37,983 nt of DNA from contig JAHEEM010000010.1 in NCBI GenBank assembly GCA_024640695.1, positions 1-37,983 of the forward strand, written 5' to 3'. Below, in pieces: positions 19,591 to 28,493 of this stretch; within the stretch, counting starts at the first letter, position 1, and the number at the start of each line of letters is the position of its first letter. This stretch comes from Rhodospirillaceae bacterium. GTDB lineage: Bacteria > Pseudomonadota > Gammaproteobacteria > Steroidobacterales > Rariloculaceae. The translations under genes and the position numbers were made by a program. The notes under the pieces were generated by a model. That model was not told the origin of the DNA. It ran no database searches and worked only from the letters and a program-made list of their open reading frames with translations.

Positions 19591-20709
19591 ATGGAGGTTG
19601 AGCCATGGCTGCGGCTGCTGCTTGCCGCAAACCCCGGAAGCCAGCGCTGGCTCGAGCTTCTCCAATCGCATGGCAGCGCCGCCGCGGTGGTATCCCTGTC
19701 GCACGGCGCGCTCGCGGCTGCCGGCGTTAGCCGGCAGGCCATCGATAGCCTCCTCGAACCGGACTCGACGCGTTTGGATAAGTGGCGCGCGTGGCTCGCG
19801 CAGCCAAATCGCGCGCTCCTCGGGCTCGATCACGACGCCTATCCGCCGCTGCTGCGCACGCTGCCTGACCCACCACTCGCTCTCTGGGTCGAGGGATCTG
19901 ATCTTGCGTATCTGAACGCACCACAGCTTGCAATCGTCGGTAGCCGCAACCCGACTCGCGGCGGCCGTGACACAGCCGAGCTATTTGCGCGTTATCTTTC
20001 CGAGCGCGGCCTGACTATCACGAGCGGGCTGGCGAGCGGCATCGATACGGCCAGTCACATTGGGGCATTGGCAGGTGGCGCAGGAACAATAGCGGTGCTC
20101 GGCTCCGGGCTCGACACGATATACCCGGCGGGCAACGCTGGACTTGCGCGCCGCATCGTCAACGGCGGGCTGATCGTGTCGGAGTTTCCGCCGGGCACGG
20201 CGCCGCGTGCAGGACATTTTCCTCAGCGCAATCGAATCATCGCTGGATTGTGCGCCGGCACGCTTGTCGTGGAGGCAGCGCGTCAAAGCGGATCGTTGAT
20301 CACAGCCCGGCGCGCCGCGGAATATGGACGTGAAGTGTTCGCGATTCCGGGATCGATTCACAACCCGCTGGCGAAAGGATGTCATCGCCTCATTCGCCAA
20401 GGAGCCAAGCTCGTCGACGACGCCGCCGACATACTTGTCGAGCTCGCACCACTACTCGCGATCGACACCATCGCGGAGCGCGAGCCACGCGAATCCGAAT
20501 CGCTAGTCGCCTCTTTAACAGAACAACCCGCTTATGCGACGCTGATCGAAGCGCTGGGTTTCGAGCACACTGGCATTGCCACGCTGGCCCATCGCACCGG
20601 ATTGACGACGGAGGAGCTTTCCTCCATGCTCCTTGTCCTGGAATTCGAAGGGCTCGTCGAGGCACTGCCAGGTGGCCGATATGCTCGCCTGTCACAGAGG
20701 GATTCATGA
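19591..20709 (+). CDS. dprA: DNA-processing protein A
   Basis: AIVGSRNPTRGG, TSGLASGIDTASHIGAL, VLGSGLDTIYPAGN, FPQRNRIIAGL, PGSIHNPLAKGCHRLIRQGAKLV, C-terminal winged-helix-like domain. Confidence 0.97.
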   Translation: MEVEPWLRLLLAANPGSQRWLELLQSHGSAAAVVSLSHGALAAAGVSRQAIDSLLEPDSTRLDKWRAWLAQPNRALLGLDHDAYPPLLRTLPDPPLALWVEGSDLAYLNAPQLAIVGSRNPTRGGRDTAELFARYLSERGLTITSGLASGIDTASHIGALAGGAGTIAVLGSGLDTIYPAGNAGLARRIVNGGLIVSEFPPGTAPRAGHFPQRNRIIAGLCAGTLVVEAARQSGSLITARRAAEYGREVFAIPGSIHNPLAKGCHRLIRQGAKLVDDAADILVELAPLLAIDTIAEREPRESESLVASLTEQPAYATLIEALGFEHTGIATLAHRTGLTTEELSSMLLVLEFEGLVEALPGGRYARLSQRDS

Positions 20710-21182
20710 AGGAAACCGTGCTCGACGTGCTCATGTATCTCTTTGAGTGCTTCGTCGATAGCGAGGACGAGCCCGAGCCGGATCGCAAAGAGCTCCGGGA
20801 GGAGCTGGAGCGCGCCGGATTCCGCGACCGCGAGATCGACCGCGCCTTGGATTGGCTCGACGGGCTGAACCTAGCCGAGCTCGCAGCCGATGCACCGGCT
20901 CCTCGCAATGCGACCATCCGACTTTACGACCGGCTCGAGCAGGAGCGCCTGGATCCCCAGTGCCGTGGCTATATGCTGCACTTGGAGCAGATTGGCATTC
21001 TGTCGGCGACGCAGCGCGAGGTAGTCATCGATCGACTCATGGCTCTGGATGGCAGCGACATCGATATAGAGCAGATCAAGTGGGTCGTTATGATGGTTCT
21101 GTTCAGCCAGCCTGGCCAGGAACAAGCCTACGCACGCATGGAGGATCTTGTTTTCGCGGACGATCCCGGCTGGGTGCACTGA
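20706..21182 (+). CDS. smg: Smg family protein (DUF494)
   Basis: MKETVLDVLMYLFECFVDSE...; ATGA overlap with dprA; typical dprA-smg-topA order. Confidence 0.93.
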   Translation: MKETVLDVLMYLFECFVDSEDEPEPDRKELREELERAGFRDREIDRALDWLDGLNLAELAADAPAPRNATIRLYDRLEQERLDPQCRGYMLHLEQIGILSATQREVVIDRLMALDGSDIDIEQIKWVVMMVLFSQPGQEQAYARMEDLVFADDPGWVH

Positions 21183-21197
21183 AGCATCCGTTCGCGT

Positions 21198-21211
21198 ATC
21201 AGCACGCTGAT
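21198..21211. promoter_or_regulatory. Palindrome ATCAGC-AC-GCTGAT upstream of topA
   Basis: Perfect 6-bp arms, 2-nt spacer. Confidence 0.25.
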
Positions 21212-21237
21212 CTTTCCTGGCGGCCGCTGCGCTACCG

Positions 21238-21259
21238 TGTATATTCGCGCGAACATACA
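21238..21259. promoter_or_regulatory. 22-bp near-perfect palindrome TGTATATTCGCGCGAACATACA (10 of 11 pairs) upstream of topA; candidate operator
   Basis: Only the A21243/C21254 pair mismatches. Confidence 0.45.
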
Positions 21260-21289
21260 GAATCATGGATCCAAGCCGTAACAACGCCC

Positions 21290-21315
21290 GTGTCACGCTG
21301 ACCAACAGCGGACAC
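21290..21315 (+). promoter_or_regulatory. Bulged 9-bp hairpin GTGTC-a-CGCT-GACCAAC-AGCG-GACAC 19 nt upstream of the topA start
   Basis: Inverted repeat read directly; single A bulge at 21295. Confidence 0.4.
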
Positions 21316-21334
21316 CTAAGCTAATCATCTAATC

Positions 21335-23758
21335 ATGGCCACGAATCTCGTCATCGTCGAATCTCCAGCGAAGGCGCGGACCATCGAAAAGTACCTCGGC
21401 AAGGACTTCCACGTTCTGGCCTCCTACGGGCATGTGCGCGATCTCGTGCCGAAAGGGGGAGCGGTCGATACGGAGCATGACTTCGCAATGAAGTACCAGC
21501 TCATCGAGAAGAATGAGAAGCATCTCGAGCGTATCGCCAAGGAAGTCAAGCACGCGGAGCATCTCTACCTCGCGACGGACCCAGATCGCGAAGGAGAAGC
21601 GATCTCCTGGCATATATACGAAGTCCTGCACGAACGCGGCCTGCTTGAGAATAAGACGGTGTCGCGGGTAGTGTTTCACGAGATCACACGTCGCGCGATC
21701 CAAGAAGCGATCGACTCGCCACGAGAACTCTCGGCGGACCTTGTGAACGCGCAGCAGGCGCGTCGTGCTCTCGACTATCTCGTGGGCTTTAATCTATCGC
21801 CACTACTGTGGAAAAAAGTTCGCCGCGGCCTATCGGCAGGGCGAGTGCAAAGCCCTGCTCTACGCCTCATCTGTGAGCGCGAGGACGAGATCGTCGCGTT
21901 CAAACCGCGCGAGTACTGGTCGATCGGCGCGCTCGCTAAGCACGGCGAGGATGAGATAGGCACGCGCCTATTCGCCTATAGCGGCGAGAAAGTCGAGCAG
22001 TTCACGTTCACGAACGAAGCGGCCGTCCGTGAGGCCGAGTCGGCGATCCACGCAATGGCTGGTGGGGTGCTCACGGTCGCACAGATCGAAAAGAAGCAGC
22101 GCCGACGCAATCCGTCCGCGCCGTTTACGACGTCGACGTTGCAACAGGAGGCCTCTCGCAAGCTTGGCTTCGGCGCCCAGAAGACAATGATGGTGGCCCA
22201 GAAGCTCTACGAAGGTATCGATATCGGCGATGGCGCCGTTGGACTCATAACCTATATGCGTACCGACTCGGTCACCGTGGCCGCCGAAGCGCTCGAAGAG
22301 ATTCGCCAAGTGATCACAACGCGTTACGGCGAGGATAATCTGCCGGAAGCAGCGCGACAGTACACAACCAAGGCAAAAAACGCCCAGGAAGCGCACGAAG
22401 CGATTCGTCCGACGGCTGCGTTGCGCGTTCCCGACGAGCTCAAGCGACACCTGAGCAGCGACCAGTACAAGCTCTACGAGTTGATCTGGCGCAGAACCGT
22501 CGCGTCGCAGATGAGTCCGGCCGTGTTCGACACGGTGCGAGTCGATGTGGCTGCGGGCAAATCGGCCGATGCGGATATCTCCTTCCGGGCGACTGGGTCG
22601 GTACTCGTCAAACCGGGATTCATGAGCGTTTATCAAGAAGGGCTCGACGATAGCCTGCAGGACGAGCGTGACAAAATTCTGCCGCCGCTGGAGGAAGGCG
22701 ACGAGCTGAAGCTGACCGATCTTAAGAGCGAGCAGCACTTCACCGAACCGCCGCCGCGTTACTCCGAGGCGACGCTCGTCAAGGTCCTAGAGGAATTCGG
22801 CATCGGCCGCCCTTCAACCTACGCATCGATCATCTCCACGTTACGTAATCGCGAGTATGTGGAGATGGAAAATCGTCGCTTCATTCCGACCGACGTCGGT
22901 AAAGTCGTGAATCGGTTCCTGACCGAGTACTTCGCACAATACGTGGATTACGAGTTCACGGCACAGCTCGAGGACGAGCTTGACGCTGTGTCGCGTGGCG
23001 AGGGTGACTGGATTCCGTTGCTGCGCAACTTCTGGAAGGACTTTCACGCGCTGGTAGAGCATACCGAGACCTCGGTCACTCGCGAGCAGGCCTCGCAGGC
23101 TCGCATCCTCGGCGATGATCCGAAGAGCGGTCGGCCGCTCAGCGTCCGCATGGGCCGCTATGGAGCCTTCGTGCAGATAGGCACCAAGGACGACGAGGAC
23201 AAGCCGCTGTTTGCCGGCTTGCGGCCCGGTCAGAAAATGGACGAGATCGCGTTCGAGGAGGCGCTGGATCTATTCAAGCTTCCACGCAAGCTCGGCGAGA
23301 CCCCGGACGGGGAGCTCGTTTCCGCGAGCATCGGCCGCTTCGGTCCCTATGTGCGCTACGGTAGCAAGTTCGTCTCGATTAGCGGCGACGATCCCTACAC
23401 GATAGACCTAGCGCGCGCCCTGGAGCTCATCGAGGAGAAAAAAATTGCCGATGCGAATCGCATCATCAGCGATTTTCCGGAAGTGGAGATTCAGGTGCTC
23501 AACGGCCGCTACGGGCCCTACGTTACGAACGGTAAGAAGAACGCCAAGATTCCCAAGGACCGCGAGCCTTCGAGTTTGACGCTCGAGGAATGCCAGGAGC
23601 TCATTGCCGCCGCTCCAGAGCGGCGTACACGCCAGAGCGGCAAGAAAAAAACAGCCAAAAAGAAACCCACGACCAAGAAAAAGCCCACGACCAAGAAAAA
23701 AGCAAAGAAAAAGGCCCGTGCGAAAGCTGGCACCGACGCTCGACAGGTTCCGAGCTAG
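21335..23758 (+). CDS. topA: DNA topoisomerase I, C-terminal Toprim_C repeats and Lys-rich tail
   Basis: NLVIVESPAKARTIEKYLG, ATDPDREGEAISWH, GLITYMRTDS, GIGRPSTYASII, DPKSGRPLSVRMGRYGAFVQIG repeats, KKKTAKKKPTTKKKPTTKKKAKKKARAKAG. Confidence 0.98.
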   Translation: MATNLVIVESPAKARTIEKYLGKDFHVLASYGHVRDLVPKGGAVDTEHDFAMKYQLIEKNEKHLERIAKEVKHAEHLYLATDPDREGEAISWHIYEVLHERGLLENKTVSRVVFHEITRRAIQEAIDSPRELSADLVNAQQARRALDYLVGFNLSPLLWKKVRRGLSAGRVQSPALRLICEREDEIVAFKPREYWSIGALAKHGEDEIGTRLFAYSGEKVEQFTFTNEAAVREAESAIHAMAGGVLTVAQIEKKQRRRNPSAPFTTSTLQQEASRKLGFGAQKTMMVAQKLYEGIDIGDGAVGLITYMRTDSVTVAAEALEEIRQVITTRYGEDNLPEAARQYTTKAKNAQEAHEAIRPTAALRVPDELKRHLSSDQYKLYELIWRRTVASQMSPAVFDTVRVDVAAGKSADADISFRATGSVLVKPGFMSVYQEGLDDSLQDERDKILPPLEEGDELKLTDLKSEQHFTEPPPRYSEATLVKVLEEFGIGRPSTYASIISTLRNREYVEMENRRFIPTDVGKVVNRFLTEYFAQYVDYEFTAQLEDELDAVSRGEGDWIPLLRNFWKDFHALVEHTETSVTREQASQARILGDDPKSGRPLSVRMGRYGAFVQIGTKDDEDKPLFAGLRPGQKMDEIAFEEALDLFKLPRKLGETPDGELVSASIGRFGPYVRYGSKFVSISGDDPYTIDLARALELIEEKKIADANRIISDFPEVEIQVLNGRYGPYVTNGKKNAKIPKDREPSSLTLEECQELIAAAPERRTRQSGKKKTAKKKPTTKKKPTTKKKAKKKARAKAGTDARQVPS
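23666..23701 (+). repeat. 18-bp tandem duplication (CCCACGACCAAGAAAAAR x2) in the topA tail encoding PTTKKK x2
   Basis: Direct reading; units differ only in the last base. Confidence 0.85.
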
Positions 23759-23784
23759 CATGGCCGGCACCTAATTCGACTCGA

Positions 23785-24369
23785 ATGACCAGCCTGCCCA
23801 CCGAGGGGCCCCGCTACTCGCCGCGGCTGGAGATAGCCGCCCGACTGATTGCAGCTGGCGGAGTGGTCGCCTATCCGACCGAGGGCGTCTACGGCGTAGG
23901 GTGCCTGCCGACCGAAGAGCGCGCGATCAGACGCATCCTCCAGATCAAGCGCCGCTCCTGGCGTAAGGGGCTCGCCGTGATCGCTGCGAGTATCGAGCAG
24001 CTCCAGCCACTGGTTGTGCTGCCCGCCGGCGGGCTGTATCCGGAGATCGCCGCAAGTTGGCCAGGCCCGGTCACTTGGGTACTCAAGGCCCGGCCTAGCG
24101 TGTCTAAGCTCATCACGGGCGGTCGGGGCACGATCGCAGTGCGCGTTACTGATCACGCCCTGGCTCGCGCTTTGTGTCTGCGCGCAGGCTGCGCCCTCGT
24201 ATCAACGAGCGCCAACCTCAGCCGCCACGCGCCGCTACTCTCACCGATCGCCGTTCGGCACGCGCTAGGCACCGAGCTCGATTATGTCTTGGCCGGCCAG
24301 CTGGGTGGCCTCGACGGGCCGACAGCCATCCGCGACGCGGCCACGGGAGCCTACCTGCGCGGCGCCTAG
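23785..24369 (+). CDS. tsaC: Threonylcarbamoyl-AMP synthase (Sua5/YciO/YrdC family)
   Basis: AARLIAAGGVVAYPTEGVYGVGCLPTEERAIRRILQIKRR, VSTSANLSRHAPL. Confidence 0.94.
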   Translation: MTSLPTEGPRYSPRLEIAARLIAAGGVVAYPTEGVYGVGCLPTEERAIRRILQIKRRSWRKGLAVIAASIEQLQPLVVLPAGGLYPEIAASWPGPVTWVLKARPSVSKLITGGRGTIAVRVTDHALARALCLRAGCALVSTSANLSRHAPLLSPIAVRHALGTELDYVLAGQLGGLDGPTAIRDAATGAYLRGA

Positions 24370-24403
24370 GCCGCGTTACTCGGACCCGTTGGGCGCGGGC
24401 GGT

Positions 24404-24462
24404 TGTTATGGTACCGTCACAGCAAGTCCGCATAACATAAAGAATTATCAGCAAACGCTGAT
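24404..24462. promoter_or_regulatory. Two inverted repeats upstream of the subtilase: TGTTATG-N20-CATAACA (24404-24437) and ATCAGC-AAAC-GCTGAT (24447-24462)
   Basis: Perfect 7-bp and 6-bp arms in the tsaC-subtilase gap. Confidence 0.35.
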
Positions 24463-24481
24463 CGACCGTATCGGCAGGGGT

Positions 24482-27400
24482 ATGACACGATCTCCGGCAT
24501 CGCTCGGCTTGACGCTTATCGCACTGATGCTGGCTGCGTGGCCGGATCTCGGCCACACGCTCGATCATGCAGCGCCATCAACGCCGCTGCGTCTGGCCAC
24601 GCCCGCGCGTCCCGCAAAGAGCGGCAGTGACATTTATATTGTTCAGCTCGGTGAGCCGGCAGCCATCAACTATCGCGGCGGCCGTGCCGGCCTGGCTGCA
24701 ACGCGCCCCGCAGCCAACTCGAAGATCCAGGCCGACTCAGGCGCGGTCGCAAGCTACGTCAAGTCTCTCGAGAACAACCACGATCGCCTGTTGGCGGAAG
24801 CGGGCGCCGGGGGGGCCAAACTGCACAGCTACCGGTACGCATTCAACGGCTTTGCCGCGCGCCTGTCGGCCACTCAGGTGTCGCGGCTGCGCCGCACCGG
24901 CGGCGTGATCCGTATCTGGATCGATACCGAGCAGCACGTCCAGACCAACAACAGCGCAGTTTTCCTCGGTCTGGAGGATCAGACCGGCGGGCTGCGCGCG
25001 GATCTCAAGCTGCGTGGCGAGGACATCATTGTCGCGGTAATCGACAGCGGCATCGCGCCCGGACACCCCTCGCTGGAGGATATCGAGAAACAGATTCCCG
25101 ATCAGTGCCAGTCGCAATGGGCTACGGCTTCGTGGTTAGGTATTTTTCTGTGCAGTGCCGTGAGGCGTAATCCGCCCGTGCTGCTGACGTATCAGCCATC
25201 GGCGAGCTTCAAAGGTATCTGCCAAGAGGGCGTCCGGTTCAGCGCGGCCGACTGCAATAACAAGCTGGTCGGTGCTCGCTACTACATCGATGGCTTCCTT
25301 GCGCGCAATGAGCTCGACCCTGGTGAGTTCGTGTCACCGCGCGATGCCGACGGGCACGGAACGCATATCGCAACGACGATTGCCGGCAACCCCGTTGCCG
25401 CAGACCTGTTCGGCACGCGCGTCGGGAGAGTCGCGGGTATCGCACCGCGGGCCCGAATCGCTGCTTATAAGGCCTGCTGGCTCAAGCCTGGCGCAGTGCG
25501 TGCAAGCTGCACCACTTCAGACCTCATCCGCGCAATCGATGACGCGGTTGCCGACGGCGCGGACATTATCAATTACTCGATCGGAAATCTCGATGCCGGG
25601 CTCGACGCTCCCGACAATCTTGCTTTGCTCAACGCTCTCGATGCCGGCGTCCTCAGCGTCGTTGCTGCAGGCAACGATGGCCCTGGCAGCGCGACGATCG
25701 GCTCGCCTGCGGCTGCCCCCTGGGTGCTCACGGTAGCCGCATCAACGCAGACCGGGAACCGCGTCGAGGAGGCGATCGCTATCACGGAGCCGGAACGGCT
25801 CGCTCGCCGACTCGAGATGAAGGAAGCGAGCTTCACGCCACAATTGCGCGACCGCGATCCGCTCGAGGGAGAGCTGCGCGCGGTCGACGATGGCCAGGAA
25901 TTTCTTGCCGACGGTCTTGCCGGCTCGATCCGCGACGGCTGCGAGCCTCTGCAGAACGCCGGCATGCTCGAAGGGCGCATCGCGCTGCTCGAGCGCGGTG
26001 GCTGTACGTTCGAGGTCAAGCTGGCACGCGTCGCCGGTGCCGGCGCTATCGGCGCGGTCGTCTACAACGATTCCGGCACGCCTATAGTCATGAACGGCAA
26101 CTTCGGCAGCGTTAATATACCCGCGGTGATGATCTCGACGGCGGACGGCCAGGAGCTTGTCGATGAGCTGCTCGCCGAGACTGTCATACGGGTGCAGCTC
26201 GCCAAGGGTGTGTTCTTGACTCAATCAGATGCCGGCAAGGTGCTTGGCGACTTTTCCTCGCGCGGCCCGTCGCGGCCGGAGCCCGATTTTCTCAAGCCCG
26301 ATGTGACTGCCCCCGGCGTAAAAATATTCGCCGGCCACACGCCGGACGTCGCCAACGGACTCAGAGGCGAGTTTTATCAGTACTTGAGCGGCACGTCGAT
26401 GTCAGCGCCGGAAACCGCCGGCGTGGCGGCGCTGCTCAAAGAGGCTAACCCAGACTGGACACCCGCGCAGCTCAAGTCGGCGCTAACGACGAGCGCACAG
26501 CTCGGCGTGAGCCGCGAGGACGGGACCACCTCGGCGACCCCTTTCGACGCAGGCGCGGGCCACATCGACCCGAACCGGGCCATCGACCCCGGGCTTGTGT
26601 TCGAGAACGGCTATCTCGACCACGCGGCTTATCTTTGCGGCCTCGATCCTTCACCGTTCAACGCAACGGACTGCGGAATACTCGCAGCAGCGGGATTGTC
26701 ATCGCAGGCGCGCGACGTCAATGTGCCGTCGATCGGCATCAGCGAGCTCGTGAGCGGCGACTCCGTGCTCCGCCGAGTGACCAATCTCGGCCCTGGAGGC
26801 ACATATTCGGTCGACGTCGATGCGCCGCTCGGACTCGAGTTGCTCGTGCAGCCGACAACGCTGAACCTGGAGACCGGGCAAACGGCAGAGTTCAGCGTCA
26901 GCTTCCGGCGCAGCAGCGCGCCGCTGGACACGTGGTCGTTCGGACGAGTGACCTGGTCCGACGGTGTCCACGATGTTGCCAGCCCGATCGCAGCTCGTCC
27001 GGTTACTCTGCGGGCGCCGCAGGAGCTGAGCTTTCGAGCTCCGAGTGGAGCTGCAACGATACCGGTTGCGTTCGGCTACTCGGGCGCCTACCAAGCGCAG
27101 GTGCACGGCCTGCGAGCATCGCTCGATGACTTCTGCCTCGATCAGGCTGGCGCGAGCGTGCCATGCGTAGTCCAAGACGACCCCACGAACGAGTTCTCTT
27201 TTCGCTTCGACAACGGCGTCAATGCACATCTGATCGACCTGCCGCCAGGTCAGCTCTACGCCCGGTTCGCGCTCTTCGACTCGCAGACCGATGGCAACGA
27301 CGATCTCGATCTCTACCTGTTCTATTGCCCGAACAACGTATGCTCGCAGGTCGGTGAGAGTGGCAGCTTCACGTCGGAAGAGGAGATCAATCTTGTCGCG

Positions 27401-27685
27401 CCGACACCAGGCGTGTACGCGGTGCTCGTGCATGGCTTCGAAACCGACGAGATCACCGGCGGCGCGGGTGCCAGCTATCGCCTGTTCGCGTGGTCATTCG
27501 GAGACGCCGACGTCGCCGGAAACCTCAACGTGAATTATCCAACTATCGTCAGCGACGGCGACCGCACCGACCTCCAGATCGGCTGGGGACCGCTGGATCC
27601 CGCCACGCGCTACCTTGGCGCGATTTCACACGCCACACCCAGGGGGCGCTACGGTCTGACGCTCCTGCGCATCGACTCGCCCTGA
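24482..27685 (+). CDS. Secreted S8 family (subtilisin-like) serine peptidase with I9-type propeptide, PA-domain insertion and C-terminal beta-rich domains (1067 aa)
   Basis: Signal peptide; catalytic VAVIDSGIAPGHPS (Asp), DADGHGTHIATTIAG (His), VVAAGNDGPG (Asn), LSGTSMSAPETAGVAALLK (Ser); PA-like region LERGGCTFEVKLARVAGAGAIGAVVYND. Confidence 0.95.
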   Translation: MTRSPASLGLTLIALMLAAWPDLGHTLDHAAPSTPLRLATPARPAKSGSDIYIVQLGEPAAINYRGGRAGLAATRPAANSKIQADSGAVASYVKSLENNHDRLLAEAGAGGAKLHSYRYAFNGFAARLSATQVSRLRRTGGVIRIWIDTEQHVQTNNSAVFLGLEDQTGGLRADLKLRGEDIIVAVIDSGIAPGHPSLEDIEKQIPDQCQSQWATASWLGIFLCSAVRRNPPVLLTYQPSASFKGICQEGVRFSAADCNNKLVGARYYIDGFLARNELDPGEFVSPRDADGHGTHIATTIAGNPVAADLFGTRVGRVAGIAPRARIAAYKACWLKPGAVRASCTTSDLIRAIDDAVADGADIINYSIGNLDAGLDAPDNLALLNALDAGVLSVVAAGNDGPGSATIGSPAAAPWVLTVAASTQTGNRVEEAIAITEPERLARRLEMKEASFTPQLRDRDPLEGELRAVDDGQEFLADGLAGSIRDGCEPLQNAGMLEGRIALLERGGCTFEVKLARVAGAGAIGAVVYNDSGTPIVMNGNFGSVNIPAVMISTADGQELVDELLAETVIRVQLAKGVFLTQSDAGKVLGDFSSRGPSRPEPDFLKPDVTAPGVKIFAGHTPDVANGLRGEFYQYLSGTSMSAPETAGVAALLKEANPDWTPAQLKSALTTSAQLGVSREDGTTSATPFDAGAGHIDPNRAIDPGLVFENGYLDHAAYLCGLDPSPFNATDCGILAAAGLSSQARDVNVPSIGISELVSGDSVLRRVTNLGPGGTYSVDVDAPLGLELLVQPTTLNLETGQTAEFSVSFRRSSAPLDTWSFGRVTWSDGVHDVASPIAARPVTLRAPQELSFRAPSGAATIPVAFGYSGAYQAQVHGLRASLDDFCLDQAGASVPCVVQDDPTNEFSFRFDNGVNAHLIDLPPGQLYARFALFDSQTDGNDDLDLYLFYCPNNVCSQVGESGSFTSEEEINLVAPTPGVYAVLVHGFETDEITGGAGASYRLFAWSFGDADVAGNLNVNYPTIVSDGDRTDLQIGWGPLDPATRYLGAISHATPRGRYGLTLLRIDSP

Positions 27686-27712
27686 CGACGAGCTCGCGCT
27701 GGCTCGCGCCGC

Positions 27713-27740
27713 GCGCAAGCGTAGCTGCAGCAGCTTGCGC
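27713..27740. terminator. 8-bp hairpin GCGCAAGC-N12-GCTTGCGC between convergent subtilase and tag; no T-tract
   Basis: Direct inverted repeat in a convergent gap. Confidence 0.45.
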
Positions 27741-27801
27741 TTGGAATGCGTGCCCCGGCGTGTCCAGAACGGCGCCGCGCGGTAATGGGCGATGTGAGCC
27801 G

Positions 27802-28380
27802 CTACCCCAGGCGTGCACAGGCGGTGTGTCTGAAACACCCGACGAGATGGTCGTTGACGAGCCCAGTCGCCTGCATGTGCGCGTAGATGATCGTCGAACC
27901 GATGAAGCCGAAGCCTCTACGTTTCATATCCTTGCTTAACGCATCCGACTCGGGACTGGTTGCCGGCATGAATGATTGCTCTTTCCAGCAGTTCACGATC
28001 GGCTGGCCGTCAACAAAGCTCCAGACGTAGGCATCAAAGCTGTCGAATTCCGCTTGCACCTCGAGAAACCGGCGCGCGTTGTTTATCGTCGCGACGATCT
28101 TCTGGCGATTTCTGATGATGCCGGCGTCCAGCACGAGACGTTCGACCGATCGGCTGTTGAACCGCGCGACGCGCTTAGGATCGAAGTTGGCGAAGGCCCG
28201 TCGATATCCAGCCCGCTTGCGCAGCACTGTCGACCAGCTCAAGCCTGCCTGCGCGCTCTCGAGCACAAGAAACTCGAAGTGCGTCGAGTCTTCGTGAACG
28301 GGCACGCCCCACTCCTCGTCGTGGTAACGCTGGTAGGCGTCATCGACGCCGAGGCTCCAGGGGCAGCGGGTCAGGCTCAT
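27802..28380 (-). CDS. tag: DNA-3-methyladenine glycosylase I
   Basis: RCPWSLGVDDAYQRYHDEEWGVPVHEDSTHFEFLVLESAQAGLSWSTVLRKR; C-terminal MKRRGFGFIGSTIIYAHMQATGLVNDHLVGCFRH. Confidence 0.97.
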   Translation of the reverse strand: MSLTRCPWSLGVDDAYQRYHDEEWGVPVHEDSTHFEFLVLESAQAGLSWSTVLRKRAGYRRAFANFDPKRVARFNSRSVERLVLDAGIIRNRQKIVATINNARRFLEVQAEFDSFDAYVWSFVDGQPIVNCWKEQSFMPATSPESDALSKDMKRRGFGFIGSTIIYAHMQATGLVNDHLVGCFRHTACARLG

Positions 28381-28493
28381 GGTCTGTCTCTCAGGCGCGA
28401 TCGGCGGCGTCCTCCGGGCGTGCGACGCGATATCAGCGAATCCTCCGGCGCGATCGACATCTAGTCTCGCAGCCCGCCTCAGGACAGTATCCG

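Noticed and set aside
18464-19630. 388-aa minus-strand ORF opposite the LysM gene
   Set aside because: Shadow ORF; the LysM CDS on the plus strand has a clear domain and lipobox.
20379-20705. N-terminal extension of the Smg ORF given by the tool
   Set aside because: Overlaps dprA out of frame and is Arg/His-rich; the conserved Smg start MKETVLDVLMYLFE is at 20706 with an ATGA overlap.
21238-21260. LexA (SOS) box upstream of topA
   Set aside because: Spacing and core do not match CTGT-N8-ACAG or the alphaproteobacterial GTTC-N7-GTTC type; left as an unknown palindrome.
21968-22738. 256-aa minus-strand ORF opposite topA
   Set aside because: Shadow ORF of topA.
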